A stretch of DNA of 14,129 nucleotides, taken from assembly GCA_000436535.1 (NCBI GenBank), contig FR886317.1, forward strand, positions 1 through 14,129, written 5' to 3'. Source of the DNA: Eubacterium sp. CAG:252 (GTDB lineage Bacteria; Bacillota; Clostridia; Lachnospirales; Lachnospiraceae). The notes beneath the pieces are model-generated. The model had not been told where the DNA came from. It saw nothing but the letters and a program-made list of their open reading frames with translations, and searched no databases. Below are positions 1 through 6,984 of the stretch, one piece after another. Numbering within the stretch: position 1 is the first letter of the stretch; the number at the start of each line of letters is the position of its first letter. The translations under genes and the position numbers were made by a program.

Positions 1-411
1 ATTCTTCGCAATGCCCGAAAGGAACAGCTTAAAAACCGAATGCAGTACGGAGAACTTTATCACAAAAACTACTACCGAAAAGTAAAAGACAAAAACAGAG
101 TTTACTATGAGTTCTATCATCTGGACGGAACAGAGAATGTTCCAGAAGATTATAAGGAAATATCCTTTGTCTGCTTAAGACCGGATGGAAGTTTGGAACT
201 GCCAAGCACGTTAGGAATTGTTTGCAGGAAGATTGCTCAGAAACTTGATGGATTTGAAGGATTTCATTTTTTAGAAATCCCTACACAGGAGCTGATAATT
301 CTATTATCTGGTTTCTTAATATCAGAACCTTCTGGAAGATTATCCTGTGATACCTCATCAGGTTCAATCATCAGCTTTCCACCAGTTTTCTTTAGCTTTA
401 CTCCCCTTTAA
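1..411 (+). CDS. Unrecognised protein fragment, open at left edge
   Basis: The frame is open from base 1 (codons ATT CTT CGC) to a TAA at 409-411, so its true start lies outside the window; the ATG at 40 is probably internal. The first ~95 residues look like a real protein: charged and Tyr-rich (KVKDKNRVYYEFYHLDG), then PDGSLELPSTLG and KLDGFEGFHFLEI. I do not recognise the family. From about base 287 onward the frame runs antisense through the truncated PhoH-like gene, and its composition changes to low-complexity Ser/Pro/Phe. The native C-terminus has therefore probably been lost at a junction near 287. It may be the end of an inserted element or the edge of a rearrangement; nothing in the protein decides this. 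Confidence 0.4.
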   Translation: MLRNARKEQLKNRMQYGELYHKNYYRKVKDKNRVYYEFYHLDGTENVPEDYKEISFVCLRPDGSLELPSTLGIVCRKIAQKLDGFEGFHFLEIPTQELIILLSGFLISEPSGRLSCDTSSGSIISFPPVFFSFTPL

Positions 412-612
412 AATATCTCCTCTGCTTCTGATATTCTCCAGTAACCTCGCCGCAAGACGTGCATTAAAGCCAAGCTCACCCTCCATATTCTTTTTAGAAT
501 CAAGCTCCTGGAGAGTTGTCCCTGTTATTACAACAACATTGTCTTCAAAACCAAATATTGCATTTGGGTTCTGAAGAAGTATATTAGTATCAAGCACATA
601 ATATTTTTTCAT
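288..612 (-). pseudogene. Truncated, frameshifted PIN/PhoH-like protein, N-terminal PIN part only
   Basis: The ATG at 612 follows AAGGAGG at good spacing. The protein begins KKYYVLDTNILLQNP, a PIN-domain opening with its first acidic residue in LDTN, then a conserved TTLQELDSKK and GFNARLAARLLENIR. These match the N-terminus of PIN-PhoH fusion proteins (about 430 residues, PIN nuclease plus PhoH ATPase). The frame ends at a TGA near 364, but shifting one base at the GGGG run (+ strand cccc 403-406) restores a family-like continuation, GVKLKKTGGKLMIEPDEV, then KKPDNRIISSC to about 287. Beyond that the similarity I recognise stops and a TGA soon follows. The whole PhoH ATPase domain is missing, so this is a remnant. 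It lies 66 bp downstream of the HD-domain gene on the same strand and was probably cotranscribed with it. Confidence 0.75.
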
Positions 613-656
613 ATAATCCCTTGCCTCCTTGAAAAGTCATCTGTTTAACCTACTGA

Positions 657-670
657 CAGCTATATAGCTG
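657..670. repeat. 14-bp perfect palindrome between HD gene and phoH remnant
   Basis: CAGCTATATAGCTG reads the same on both strands. It sits in the 66-bp spacer between the HD-domain gene and the PhoH-like remnant. No T-run follows on either strand, so it is not a convincing terminator. It could be a weak operator or processing hairpin, or simply chance in AT-rich DNA. Confidence 0.4.
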
Positions 671-678
671 CCATTTAA

Positions 679-1338
679 TCAGAGCACCTTAGAGCCATTA
701 GCCATCAGCTTGAAGGTAGCGCCAAGCATATCTGCTGCACCTCTGCACATCATCATTCTTCCTAAAAATATTTCAAAATATTCATACATAGAACAGATTT
801 TTGTATCTATCTGAAGATTAAGCGATATTGTCTTCTTCTGCGAATTTATCTTTAACTTATGCTCTGTAACCGCATAGTTAACCCTGTCGTGTATATCAAA
901 GGCCGCCTTTCCTTTCTCACTTCTGACTCTGTCGCGCCTTACATCCGTCTTATCTGCAATTATAAGTGCAGCAGAAACCGGATCAACTGCTCCACCAGTT
1001 GATTCATCATGGTTAGAAATTGCCGAGACTACTGTAATTCTATCTTTTATACTCATGTCTGAATTTTTCAATATTTCATTTGCAAGTAATCCACCATACT
1101 CTGCATGATGAACCCGGTTAACTGCATTTCCTATATCATGCATATAACCTGCTATCCTGGCTAACTCTATATCCTCATCAGTATAGCCAAACTTTTTTAA
1201 TATTACTGCTGCAGTCTGTGCAACAAGACCACTGTGAATCTGTGAATGGTCTGTATAGCCAAGCAGCCCTAGATTATAATTTCCCTTCGTTATGAATTCA
1301 TTGACCTCTTTATTTTTCTTAATCTCATCAAATGTCAA
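679..1338 (-). CDS. HD-domain metal-dependent phosphohydrolase
   Basis: A 219-residue cytoplasmic protein with the HD-superfamily metal-binding pattern: H35 (SQIHSG), the paired H67-D68 in GYMHDIGN, H77/H78, H110 in SNHDES and D129 in IADKTD. HD proteins hydrolyse phosphate esters, often of nucleotides, but the substrate cannot be read from this sequence. The C-terminal ~80 residues lack a domain I recognise. The start is TTG, not ATG (+ strand caa at 1336-1338), preceded by AAGGAGG about seven bases upstream; no in-frame ATG has a comparable site. It is the first gene of a - strand pair with the truncated PhoH-like gene and diverges from uppP. There are no membrane segments or signal peptide. 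HD superfamily membership is sure; the function is not. Confidence 0.85.
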   Translation of the reverse strand: MTFDEIKKNKEVNEFITKGNYNLGLLGYTDHSQIHSGLVAQTAAVILKKFGYTDEDIELARIAGYMHDIGNAVNRVHHAEYGGLLANEILKNSDMSIKDRITVVSAISNHDESTGGAVDPVSAALIIADKTDVRRDRVRSEKGKAAFDIHDRVNYAVTEHKLKINSQKKTISLNLQIDTKICSMYEYFEIFLGRMMMCRGAADMLGATFKLMANGSKVL

Positions 1339-1406
1339 AAAATCGCCTCCTTAATTACCTTTATTGTAAAAATAAAATCAGCTTCCAGCTATCTATCTAA
1401 TGTAAA

Positions 1407-1436
1407 TATATAGTAAAGTACTGGTAAAATTATCAA
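1407..1436 (-). promoter_or_regulatory. Candidate sigma-A promoter for the HD-domain gene
   Basis: On the - strand, TTGATA (1436-1431) is followed after 18 bp by TATATA (1412-1407). This matches the sigma-A consensus at 4 of 6 positions in each box. Transcription would start near 1400, giving a leader of about 60 nt before the TTG start. The AT-rich background makes chance matches common. Confidence 0.4.
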
Positions 1437-1579
1437 TATCATATAAACCACAACGAAATTATGTGCAAATTATATTATTCTGTTGTTGACACACCTGCAT
1501 TTCAATGCGAAAGTAACGTGTAGTCATATAGGAATATATTATTGTTTTCTTCATGTTTTTTCAGACAATAATCTTTTTC

Positions 1580-1585
1580 TATAAT
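1580..1585 (+). promoter_or_regulatory. Candidate -10 box for uppP
   Basis: A perfect TATAAT lies 62 bp before the uppP ATG. The -35 region at 17 bp spacing is TTTTTC, a poor match, so the call rests on the -10 box and its position alone. Confidence 0.35.
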
Positions 1586-1647
1586 AAAATGTGACTATGG
1601 CGGAATATACATAAGAGTAGAATAATCCACAAGTGATTGGAGGAATA

Positions 1648-2513
1648 ATGTTAGAGATTTTAAAGGCGATATTTTGGGTATCGTAGAAGGTATTACTGAA
1701 TGGCTTCCAATAAGCAGTACAGGTCATATGATTCTGCTTAATGAGATTATGCCGCTTAAGGTATCTGATGCATTTTACAGTATGTTTGAAGTTGTTATCC
1801 AGCTTGGTGCTATAATAGCTGTTGTTATTCTTTTCTGGCATCAGTTATGGCCTTTTGGTAAGAAAAACAACAAAGAACCACTAGCAGAAAGTGGTGCCGG
1901 TGCTTATGTTAAATGGGATATATTTAAGTTATGGTTTCATATTCTTGTATCCTGTGTCCCTGCTGCTATTGTTGGTATTCTTTTTGATGAACAGCTTGAA
2001 GCCTTGTTCTATAATTACACAACAGTTGCTATTATGCTCATTATATTCGGTATAGCTTTCATTATTGTTGAAACTATGCATCATGGAAAGAAACCTAAGG
2101 TTCGCCACCTTACAGGTATCACTTATAAGCTTGCTTTCTATATCGGACTTTTCCAGCTTATAGCTGCTATATTCCCTGGTACCTCACGCTCTGGTGCAAC
2201 CATAGTTGGTGCACTTATATTTGGTATTTCAAGAACAGTATCTGCTGAATATACCTTCTTCCTTGCTATTCCTGTTATGTTTGGAGCGAGCCTTCTTAAG
2301 GGTGTGAAGTTCCTTATGCATAACTCTATGACATCTATGGAAGGGATGATTCTTCTTGTTGGTATGCTTGTTGCCTTCATCGTTTCTTTAGTAGTTATCA
2401 AGTTCCTTATGGGCTACATCAAAAAGCATGACTTCAAGGTATTCGGCTGGTATCGTATTGTACTTGGTATAATCGTTCTTATATGTGGCTTTGCCGGAGT
2501 TATTGGGGCGTAA
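1648..2513 (+). CDS. uppP: Undecaprenyl-diphosphatase (UppP/BacA), frameshifted near codon 9
   Basis: UppP dephosphorylates undecaprenyl diphosphate to recycle the lipid carrier for cell-wall synthesis; it is an integral membrane enzyme. Both family signatures are present: EGITEWLPISSTGH at the N-terminus and PGTSRSGATI in the second half, among several hydrophobic segments. The expected ATG at 1648 follows GGAGG (1639-1643) and encodes MLEILKAIF, as in the family, but the frame hits TAG at 1684. One base appears to be missing from the TTTT run at 1672-1675: adding a T gives ...KAIFLGIVEG and joins the main frame, which is open to 2513. As read, translation could begin at the TTG at 1674, seven bases after AAAGG, losing only about nine residues. 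The cause may be a sequencing error, a recent mutation or a real internal start. The gene is monocistronic and ends at a strong terminator. Confidence 0.9.
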
Positions 2514-2566
2514 CTTAATTAAATATTTTTCAGATTATATATACGAAAATATACCTCTGCATAAAA

Positions 2567-2606
2567 AATAACTGGATAACTCCACAATGGAAATTATCCA
2601 GTTATT
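2567..2606. terminator. Strong bidirectional rho-independent terminator
   Basis: The arms AATAACTGGATAA (2567-2579) and TTATCCAGTTATT (2594-2606) pair perfectly over 13 bp. Inside the loop, TCCA and TGGA can add four more pairs. Read on the - strand, the stem runs straight into TTTTTT, the better direction, ending the maltodextrin operon. On the + strand it is followed by TCTCATTT and can end uppP. It lies 54 bp after uppP and 81 bp after the nuclease remnant. Confidence 0.85.
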
Positions 2607-2610
2607 TCTC

Positions 2611-2634
2611 ATTTAATTATTTAATTATTCAATT
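2611..2634 (+). repeat. Three tandem 8-bp AT-rich units
   Basis: ATTTAATT, ATTTAATT and ATTCAATT follow head to tail just beyond the terminator, the third with one change. It is a short AT-rich tandem repeat with no clear role. Confidence 0.4.
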
Positions 2635-2687
2635 CTGCTTTTTTATTCTATTAATAATCATTTTATCAAAATGGTAATCATGCGCCA

Positions 2688-2879
2688 TTAAACATTCACA
2701 TTTATCTGCTCAATTCTGCACTCATGCTTCTTAAACTGTTCATCTTTATCAGTGTAATTAACACCAACAAGGATAACTGTACCAGAATATCCTTTAAGGC
2801 TCTGCACGTATTCTTTTTTCTTAATCTGGGATATGGCTGAACTGGCTGTTTTATTCCATTTTAATTCCACAACTATACC
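2688..2879 (-). pseudogene. C-terminal remnant of a PD-(D/E)XK nuclease-like (DUF1703/PDDEXK_9) protein
   Basis: The frame GIVVELKWNKTASSAISQIK...YVQSLKGY...TVILVGVNY...KKHECRIEQI matches the end of the PDDEXK_9 domain found behind AAA-ATPase-like domains in proteins of about 500-600 residues. The E-x-K half of the catalytic PD-(D/E)XK motif is visible in ELKW. Only about 63 codons remain. A TAA at 2880-2882 blocks the frame immediately upstream, and the second binding-protein gene ends at 2884, one base from that stop. The ATPase domain and most of the nuclease domain are therefore gone. The GTG at 2870 has no ribosome binding site, so a functional small gene is unlikely. The fragment sits between the operon and its terminator, which may originally have belonged to the lost gene. 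Confidence 0.75.
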
Positions 2880-2883
2880 TTAC

Positions 2884-4644
2884 CTAACCAGCGGTGGCAA
2901 TCAGTTCTTCACGTACTTCATTAGTTATTGCCTCTCCGCCCTGTTCCTTCCATTCATTGACAAAGGTATCAAAATACGATATATCCTCAGCACCACATAT
3001 AATCTTTAGGTACGCTTCTTTTTCCTTTTCCTTTAAACGCCACCACCGCGTTTTCATCGTGTCTGTTGTCTTAAAATACATAGAATTAACAACACGTATA
3101 TTACCCTCGCTTAACAGCCTGCAGGCCGTTATTCTTGACACATAGGCTGCCCATTGTGTACTTGTTGCATTCCTTCTTTCAAGTGTATTATCACTCCCCT
3201 GTGCGCTCGATTCTATATAGTTTTTTCCTGTATTACTAATGTATGAACTGCAGGCATCGTAATACGACTTTTCAAGCAACTCAAGCTTATCAGGATCACT
3301 CTCTCCTTTAAGTGCCTTGTCAATCTTATCATAGCATATAGACAGAGCATTATTGTAGTCCACATTAATTGAAATAGGACGGGCAGTAGGTTCTACATTC
3401 TGCTGGTAATAATATATAAATTCCTGCAAAGCATTGCTGTCATACCTTGCACTATCGAACATTACGCTTATAATCTTAGCCGCTATCTCCGGATGCTCAA
3501 AGCCCTTTCTTACCACAACATACTTATAGCAGGGATTCTGGCTGTGATAGCTTGTACTTCCATCATCAGAGGTCTGTATCAGGTATGGCTGCCAGTCTGC
3601 ATCAGGATTAGTGTTTACTGCATTGGCCAGTGGATTATTGGGTGCCCACCATGGTCCAAAAAATGAGCCGCACCTTCCATCCTCAATAAGCTCACATATA
3701 TTAGTTGTCGTCCTTAATAAAAAGTCATTATCTATTATTCCATCGCTATATAACTGCCTTATATATGCCAGTGCATCCTTTGCCTCTGACGTAACAGAAC
3801 CATACACAACATTTCCATCTGAATCCTTTATCCACTGCTTAGGATATGCATTAAAACACGCAAAAACAATATCCAGCAGGAATTCACTGCTATAACCGCA
3901 CTCTCCTGTCAGCTCTGTATCTACTACAAGGCCGACAGTATTGCTCCTTCCATTGCTATCTGTTCCATTATTGCCAGGATCCTTTTCAATAAATTCCTTA
4001 ATTATATCAACAACATCCTCTATTGTTTTAGGCTCTGTCAGACCAAGCTTATCCATCCAGTCCTTACGCAGCCATATAAGATTAGGACCATCTGTTATAT
4101 TAGTCTCTGGAAGTGCCATAATCCTTCCATCAAATGTAATCATATCCTTAAGTGAGCTTCCATAGCTGTTATATATAGCTCTTATCCTGCTGCTCAGACA
4201 GTTATTATAGCTTTCTGTCAGATCCTCAATCATATCTTCCTCAACAAGTCTTTGCAGCTCATCCTGACTTGAAACCATCATTATATCTGGCAATACACCC
4301 ATAGAAACAGCTATTGAAACATTAGTATTATACTGCGCATCCTGTGCCTCAAATGCATCAATATTCTGAACATTAATCATATTCTTTATATATCTTGTAT
4401 ATGCATTATCTGTATATGTATCACCCTCTGGCATATTGGAATTATTAACACTTGTCATTTTGCCAAGCGTATAGCTTATAGTTTCGGGATACGCTCCATA
4501 AGGCGTTGTCATGGCATAATACAGCTTGTCATCATAATCATCTTTAGCTGTATATACACTTTTAGCCGGGCTGTTACACCCGGCTTGAAATAATAATATC
4601 ATAGCAGTTAATACCGCAAACATCCTGAACATTCTTTTTCGCAT
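2884..4644 (-). CDS. Second extracellular solute-binding lipoprotein, LplA/YtcQ type
   Basis: A 586-residue secreted protein with a basic start (RKRMFR), a hydrophobic stretch to about residue 19 and a candidate lipidation cysteine C23 in LFQAGC. The lipobox is weak, with Gln at -3 where Leu, Val or Ile is usual. The length and features such as SMGVLPDIMMVSSQDE, LPETNITDGPNLIWLRKDWMDKLGL and FFGPWWAPNN resemble the large YtcQ/LplA class of sugar-binding ABC components, not the ~420-residue MalE class. The ATG at 4644 follows GAGG at about seven bases. It is the last intact gene of the mal set, 68 bp after malG, with no permease pair of its own. It may feed MalFG as an alternative receptor or help the YesM-like sensor. 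The ligand is unknown. Confidence 0.8.
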   Translation of the reverse strand: MRKRMFRMFAVLTAMILLFQAGCNSPAKSVYTAKDDYDDKLYYAMTTPYGAYPETISYTLGKMTSVNNSNMPEGDTYTDNAYTRYIKNMINVQNIDAFEAQDAQYNTNVSIAVSMGVLPDIMMVSSQDELQRLVEEDMIEDLTESYNNCLSSRIRAIYNSYGSSLKDMITFDGRIMALPETNITDGPNLIWLRKDWMDKLGLTEPKTIEDVVDIIKEFIEKDPGNNGTDSNGRSNTVGLVVDTELTGECGYSSEFLLDIVFACFNAYPKQWIKDSDGNVVYGSVTSEAKDALAYIRQLYSDGIIDNDFLLRTTTNICELIEDGRCGSFFGPWWAPNNPLANAVNTNPDADWQPYLIQTSDDGSTSYHSQNPCYKYVVVRKGFEHPEIAAKIISVMFDSARYDSNALQEFIYYYQQNVEPTARPISINVDYNNALSICYDKIDKALKGESDPDKLELLEKSYYDACSSYISNTGKNYIESSAQGSDNTLERRNATSTQWAAYVSRITACRLLSEGNIRVVNSMYFKTTDTMKTRWWRLKEKEKEAYLKIICGAEDISYFDTFVNEWKEQGGEAITNEVREELIATAG

Positions 4645-4712
4645 TACATACCTCTTCTTTAAATCCCCGTTTTAATTCATACAGGATCACAAAATACAAA
4701 GCACTATTGACA

Positions 4713-5561
4713 TTATCCTTTTACTGCACCTGACATACTGTCATTATAGCACTTCTGCATTATCATAAACAAGGCTGCAATTGGAATAGATATAAGTACA
4801 GCTCCCGCTGCGAATCTTGTATACCACACATCAACATATTCCTTTTCAAGCATCTGCCATAAACCGATCGCAACTGTGTAATAGTTGGCATTGGCACGGC
4901 ATATAACTCTTGCAAATATGAAATCAACCCATGGTGCTATGAAAGAAGTAAGTACTGTATACACGATAATTGGTTTACTTAAAGGTATTGTAATTCTTGT
5001 AAATACCTGCCATTTCGTTGCTCCGTCAATGACTGCTGCTTCATCAATACTCTTTGGAATCGTATCAAAGAAGCCTTTTGCTATATAAAACTGTATTCCG
5101 GCCGATGCCGAATATACAAGCACAAGTGCAACCCTTATCATTGAACCCTCAGATAATCCAACAGCCTTAAGAATGTAATATACCGCTACCATTGCCATAA
5201 AGGCTGGGAAAAGACCAAGTATCATAGCTACATTCATCATAGCCTTCCTCATTTTGAATCTGAGGCGTGACATACAGTAAGCAACTGAAAGCACGAAAAA
5301 CGTAGATATAATACACGAAAATACTGCAACTATAAGCGTATTCTCAAACATTCTTGGGAAATTGAGTATTCCAGTATCTGTAAACAGCTTTGTATAATTA
5401 TCAAGTGTATATGCCTTAGGGAAAAATGAGCTTGTATATGCTCCCTTCTGTGCCCTGAAGCTTGTGAGGATTATCCATATAAGCGGCATTACCCATATAA
5501 CTGCAAGTATTGTAAGTGTTATATGTGCCAATATATTTTTAGCGATTTTTTTCTTTTTCAT
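4713..5561 (-). CDS. malG: Maltodextrin ABC transporter permease MalG
   Basis: A 282-residue inner-membrane permease with about six hydrophobic segments, the first at residues 11-33. The EAA loop that contacts the ATPase is at 173-193 (DEAAVIDGATKWQVFTRITI). The C-terminal ATPWVDF-like region here reads APWVDFIFARVI, as in the MalG family. With MalF it forms the channel for sugar import. Its ATG overlaps the malF stop (ATGA, 5561-5558), and its ribosome binding site GAGGAGGG lies inside the last codons of malF, so translation is very likely coupled. No ATPase gene is present; in Firmicutes a shared MsmX/MsmK-type ATPase encoded elsewhere usually serves such permeases. Confidence 0.92.
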   Translation of the reverse strand: MKKKKIAKNILAHITLTILAVIWVMPLIWIILTSFRAQKGAYTSSFFPKAYTLDNYTKLFTDTGILNFPRMFENTLIVAVFSCIISTFFVLSVAYCMSRLRFKMRKAMMNVAMILGLFPAFMAMVAVYYILKAVGLSEGSMIRVALVLVYSASAGIQFYIAKGFFDTIPKSIDEAAVIDGATKWQVFTRITIPLSKPIIVYTVLTSFIAPWVDFIFARVICRANANYYTVAIGLWQMLEKEYVDVWYTRFAAGAVLISIPIAALFMIMQKCYNDSMSGAVKG

Positions 5562-6895
5562 TGGAAGCCCTCCTCATCCTTATAAGACTTAGTTCTTCTA
5601 TATACAAGAAGTGAGCCAATTGCCAGGAATATGAATGTCATAATACCTATAACTGCACCCAGATTATAATATTGATAATCTACTGTCATCTTGTATAACC
5701 ATGTTACAAGAAGGTCTGTCTTACCAGCAGTTTCGCCAGCCAGAACCGGATCACCCTTAGTAAGAAGGTATACAATATTGAAGTTATTAACATTAGCTGT
5801 AAATGTAGTTATCAGATATGGTGTTGTAACAAAGAACATATATGGCATCGTAATCTTTGTAAATTTAGCAAAACCATTAGCACCATCTACATCTGCTGCC
5901 TCATAAAGCTCCATAGGAATGTTCTTTAATATTCCTGTAACCTGAAGAATCGTATATGGAATACCTACCCACAGATTAACAACAATAACTGTTATTCTTG
6001 CCCACGTTGCATTAGTGAAGAACGGAAGTGCCTTATCAATCCAGCCCAGATTCCTTAACACAACATTTACAATACCATCCTGGTTTAACATACTTCTCAT
6101 GACAAGAAGTGAAACAAACTGTGGAACAGCTATCGAGAGAACAAATATAAAACGCCAGAATGACTTAAACCTTGTTCCCTTCCTGTTAATCAGCAAAGCA
6201 ACAAGAATACCTAATATGTAATTGAGACCTGTTGCAAATATAGCCCATATAATAGTCCATACCAAAACTGACCAGAAGGAATGTCCAATAGAGCTTCCCG
6301 AATCAAACAGCTGCTTGAAGTTCTCTAATCCAACCCAGTCAAACAGTACAAGATGGCTGTCTACTTTACTATAATTGGTAAATGCCATACTTATCATAAA
6401 TACAAGTGGCAGAATGGTAAATATAAGTACTCCCCCAACCGGAGGTGTAAGAAGCAGCTTGTGTAGATTCTCATTGAATAATGATTTAACATCCTCCACA
6501 AATGTGTTAATATGCTTTCCTAAAGCAAGCCTTGTTTGAACATTATAAGCACTCTTGACTGAACTCATAGCAAGAACAACATAAGCGGCTATAAGAAATA
6601 TAGTTGCCACACCATACAAAAGTATCAGAAGTGAATTATCACCTGCCACATATTCGTATACACCCAGCTTCTCATTCCATATCTCCTGCTGTTCTCTTCC
6701 TCCAAGGCTTGGAAGCATGGCGAGACAGTTCATTCCTTTGAATATCATAAAGCATATAAAGCTTACTTCTATTGCAAGATAAAGAATGCCTTTGATTATC
6801 TGCTTTCCTGCAAGATTACCAAGTCCAAGTATAATGGCACTAAGTTTGGTAATGGCATTACCTTTTCTGAATGCCTGAATAAATCCATCTTTCAT
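5558..6895 (-). CDS. malF: Maltodextrin ABC transporter permease MalF
   Basis: A permease of 445 residues with an N-terminal extension holding two extra hydrophobic segments (about 35-60 and 90-112 in the longer reading), as expected of MalF rather than shorter sugar permeases. The EAA loop is ELYEAADVDGANGFAKFTKI at about 331-350. LTPPVGGVLIFTILPLVFMI opens the core domain. Two ATGs compete for the start. The one at 6901 sits a single base after GGAGG, too close to use, while the one at 6895 is seven bases away, so I chose 6895 (MKDGFIQ). It overlaps malG by four bases. A hairpin separates it from malE, which may lower its expression relative to the binding protein. Confidence 0.92.
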   Translation of the reverse strand: MKDGFIQAFRKGNAITKLSAIILGLGNLAGKQIIKGILYLAIEVSFICFMIFKGMNCLAMLPSLGGREQQEIWNEKLGVYEYVAGDNSLLILLYGVATIFLIAAYVVLAMSSVKSAYNVQTRLALGKHINTFVEDVKSLFNENLHKLLLTPPVGGVLIFTILPLVFMISMAFTNYSKVDSHLVLFDWVGLENFKQLFDSGSSIGHSFWSVLVWTIIWAIFATGLNYILGILVALLINRKGTRFKSFWRFIFVLSIAVPQFVSLLVMRSMLNQDGIVNVVLRNLGWIDKALPFFTNATWARITVIVVNLWVGIPYTILQVTGILKNIPMELYEAADVDGANGFAKFTKITMPYMFFVTTPYLITTFTANVNNFNIVYLLTKGDPVLAGETAGKTDLLVTWLYKMTVDYQYYNLGAVIGIMTFIFLAIGSLLVYRRTKSYKDEEGFQ

Positions 6896-6917
6896 CGCCA
6901 TACCTCCTGTTACAAGC

Positions 6918-6944
6918 TGGCTGTCACTAATAATGTGACAGCCA
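6918..6944 (-). promoter_or_regulatory. Intercistronic hairpin between malE and malF
   Basis: TGGCTGTCAC (6918-6927) pairs perfectly with GTGACAGCCA (6935-6944) around a 7-base loop. On the - strand mRNA it lies 40 bases after the malE stop and about 14 bases before the malF ribosome binding site. No T-run follows on that strand, so full termination is unlikely. Hairpins in this place commonly protect the upstream message or cause partial termination, giving more binding protein than permease. That role is inferred. Confidence 0.7.
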
Positions 6945-6984
6945 TCCTTTTATTAATTACTTAAATTACGAATTACTTAAGCCT

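Larger units (their letters stand above)
1339..1647. other. Divergent intergenic region between HD gene and uppP
   Basis: About 309 bp of AT-rich DNA. It holds the ribosome binding site of the HD gene, a candidate promoter for that gene (1407-1436), a TATAAT candidate for uppP (1580-1585) and the uppP ribosome binding site GGAGG at 1639-1643. A perfect TTGACA at 1486-1491 has no matching -10 on the + strand. I see no RNA gene, riboswitch fold or small coding gene here. Confidence 0.5.

Noticed and set aside
1486..1491. Perfect TTGACA as a -35 box for uppP
   Set aside because: At 16-19 bp spacing the downstream sequence has no -10-like hexamer; the nearest TATAAT is about 88 bp away.
1551..1841. 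96-codon frame on the - strand across the uppP start
   Set aside because: It is antisense to uppP and its promoter region, has no ribosome binding site, and the opposite frame carries clear UppP motifs.
6955..6980. Direct repeat of AATTACTTAA with 16-bp period near the malE stop
   Set aside because: Two copies only, AT-rich, partly explained by base composition; no role could be supported.
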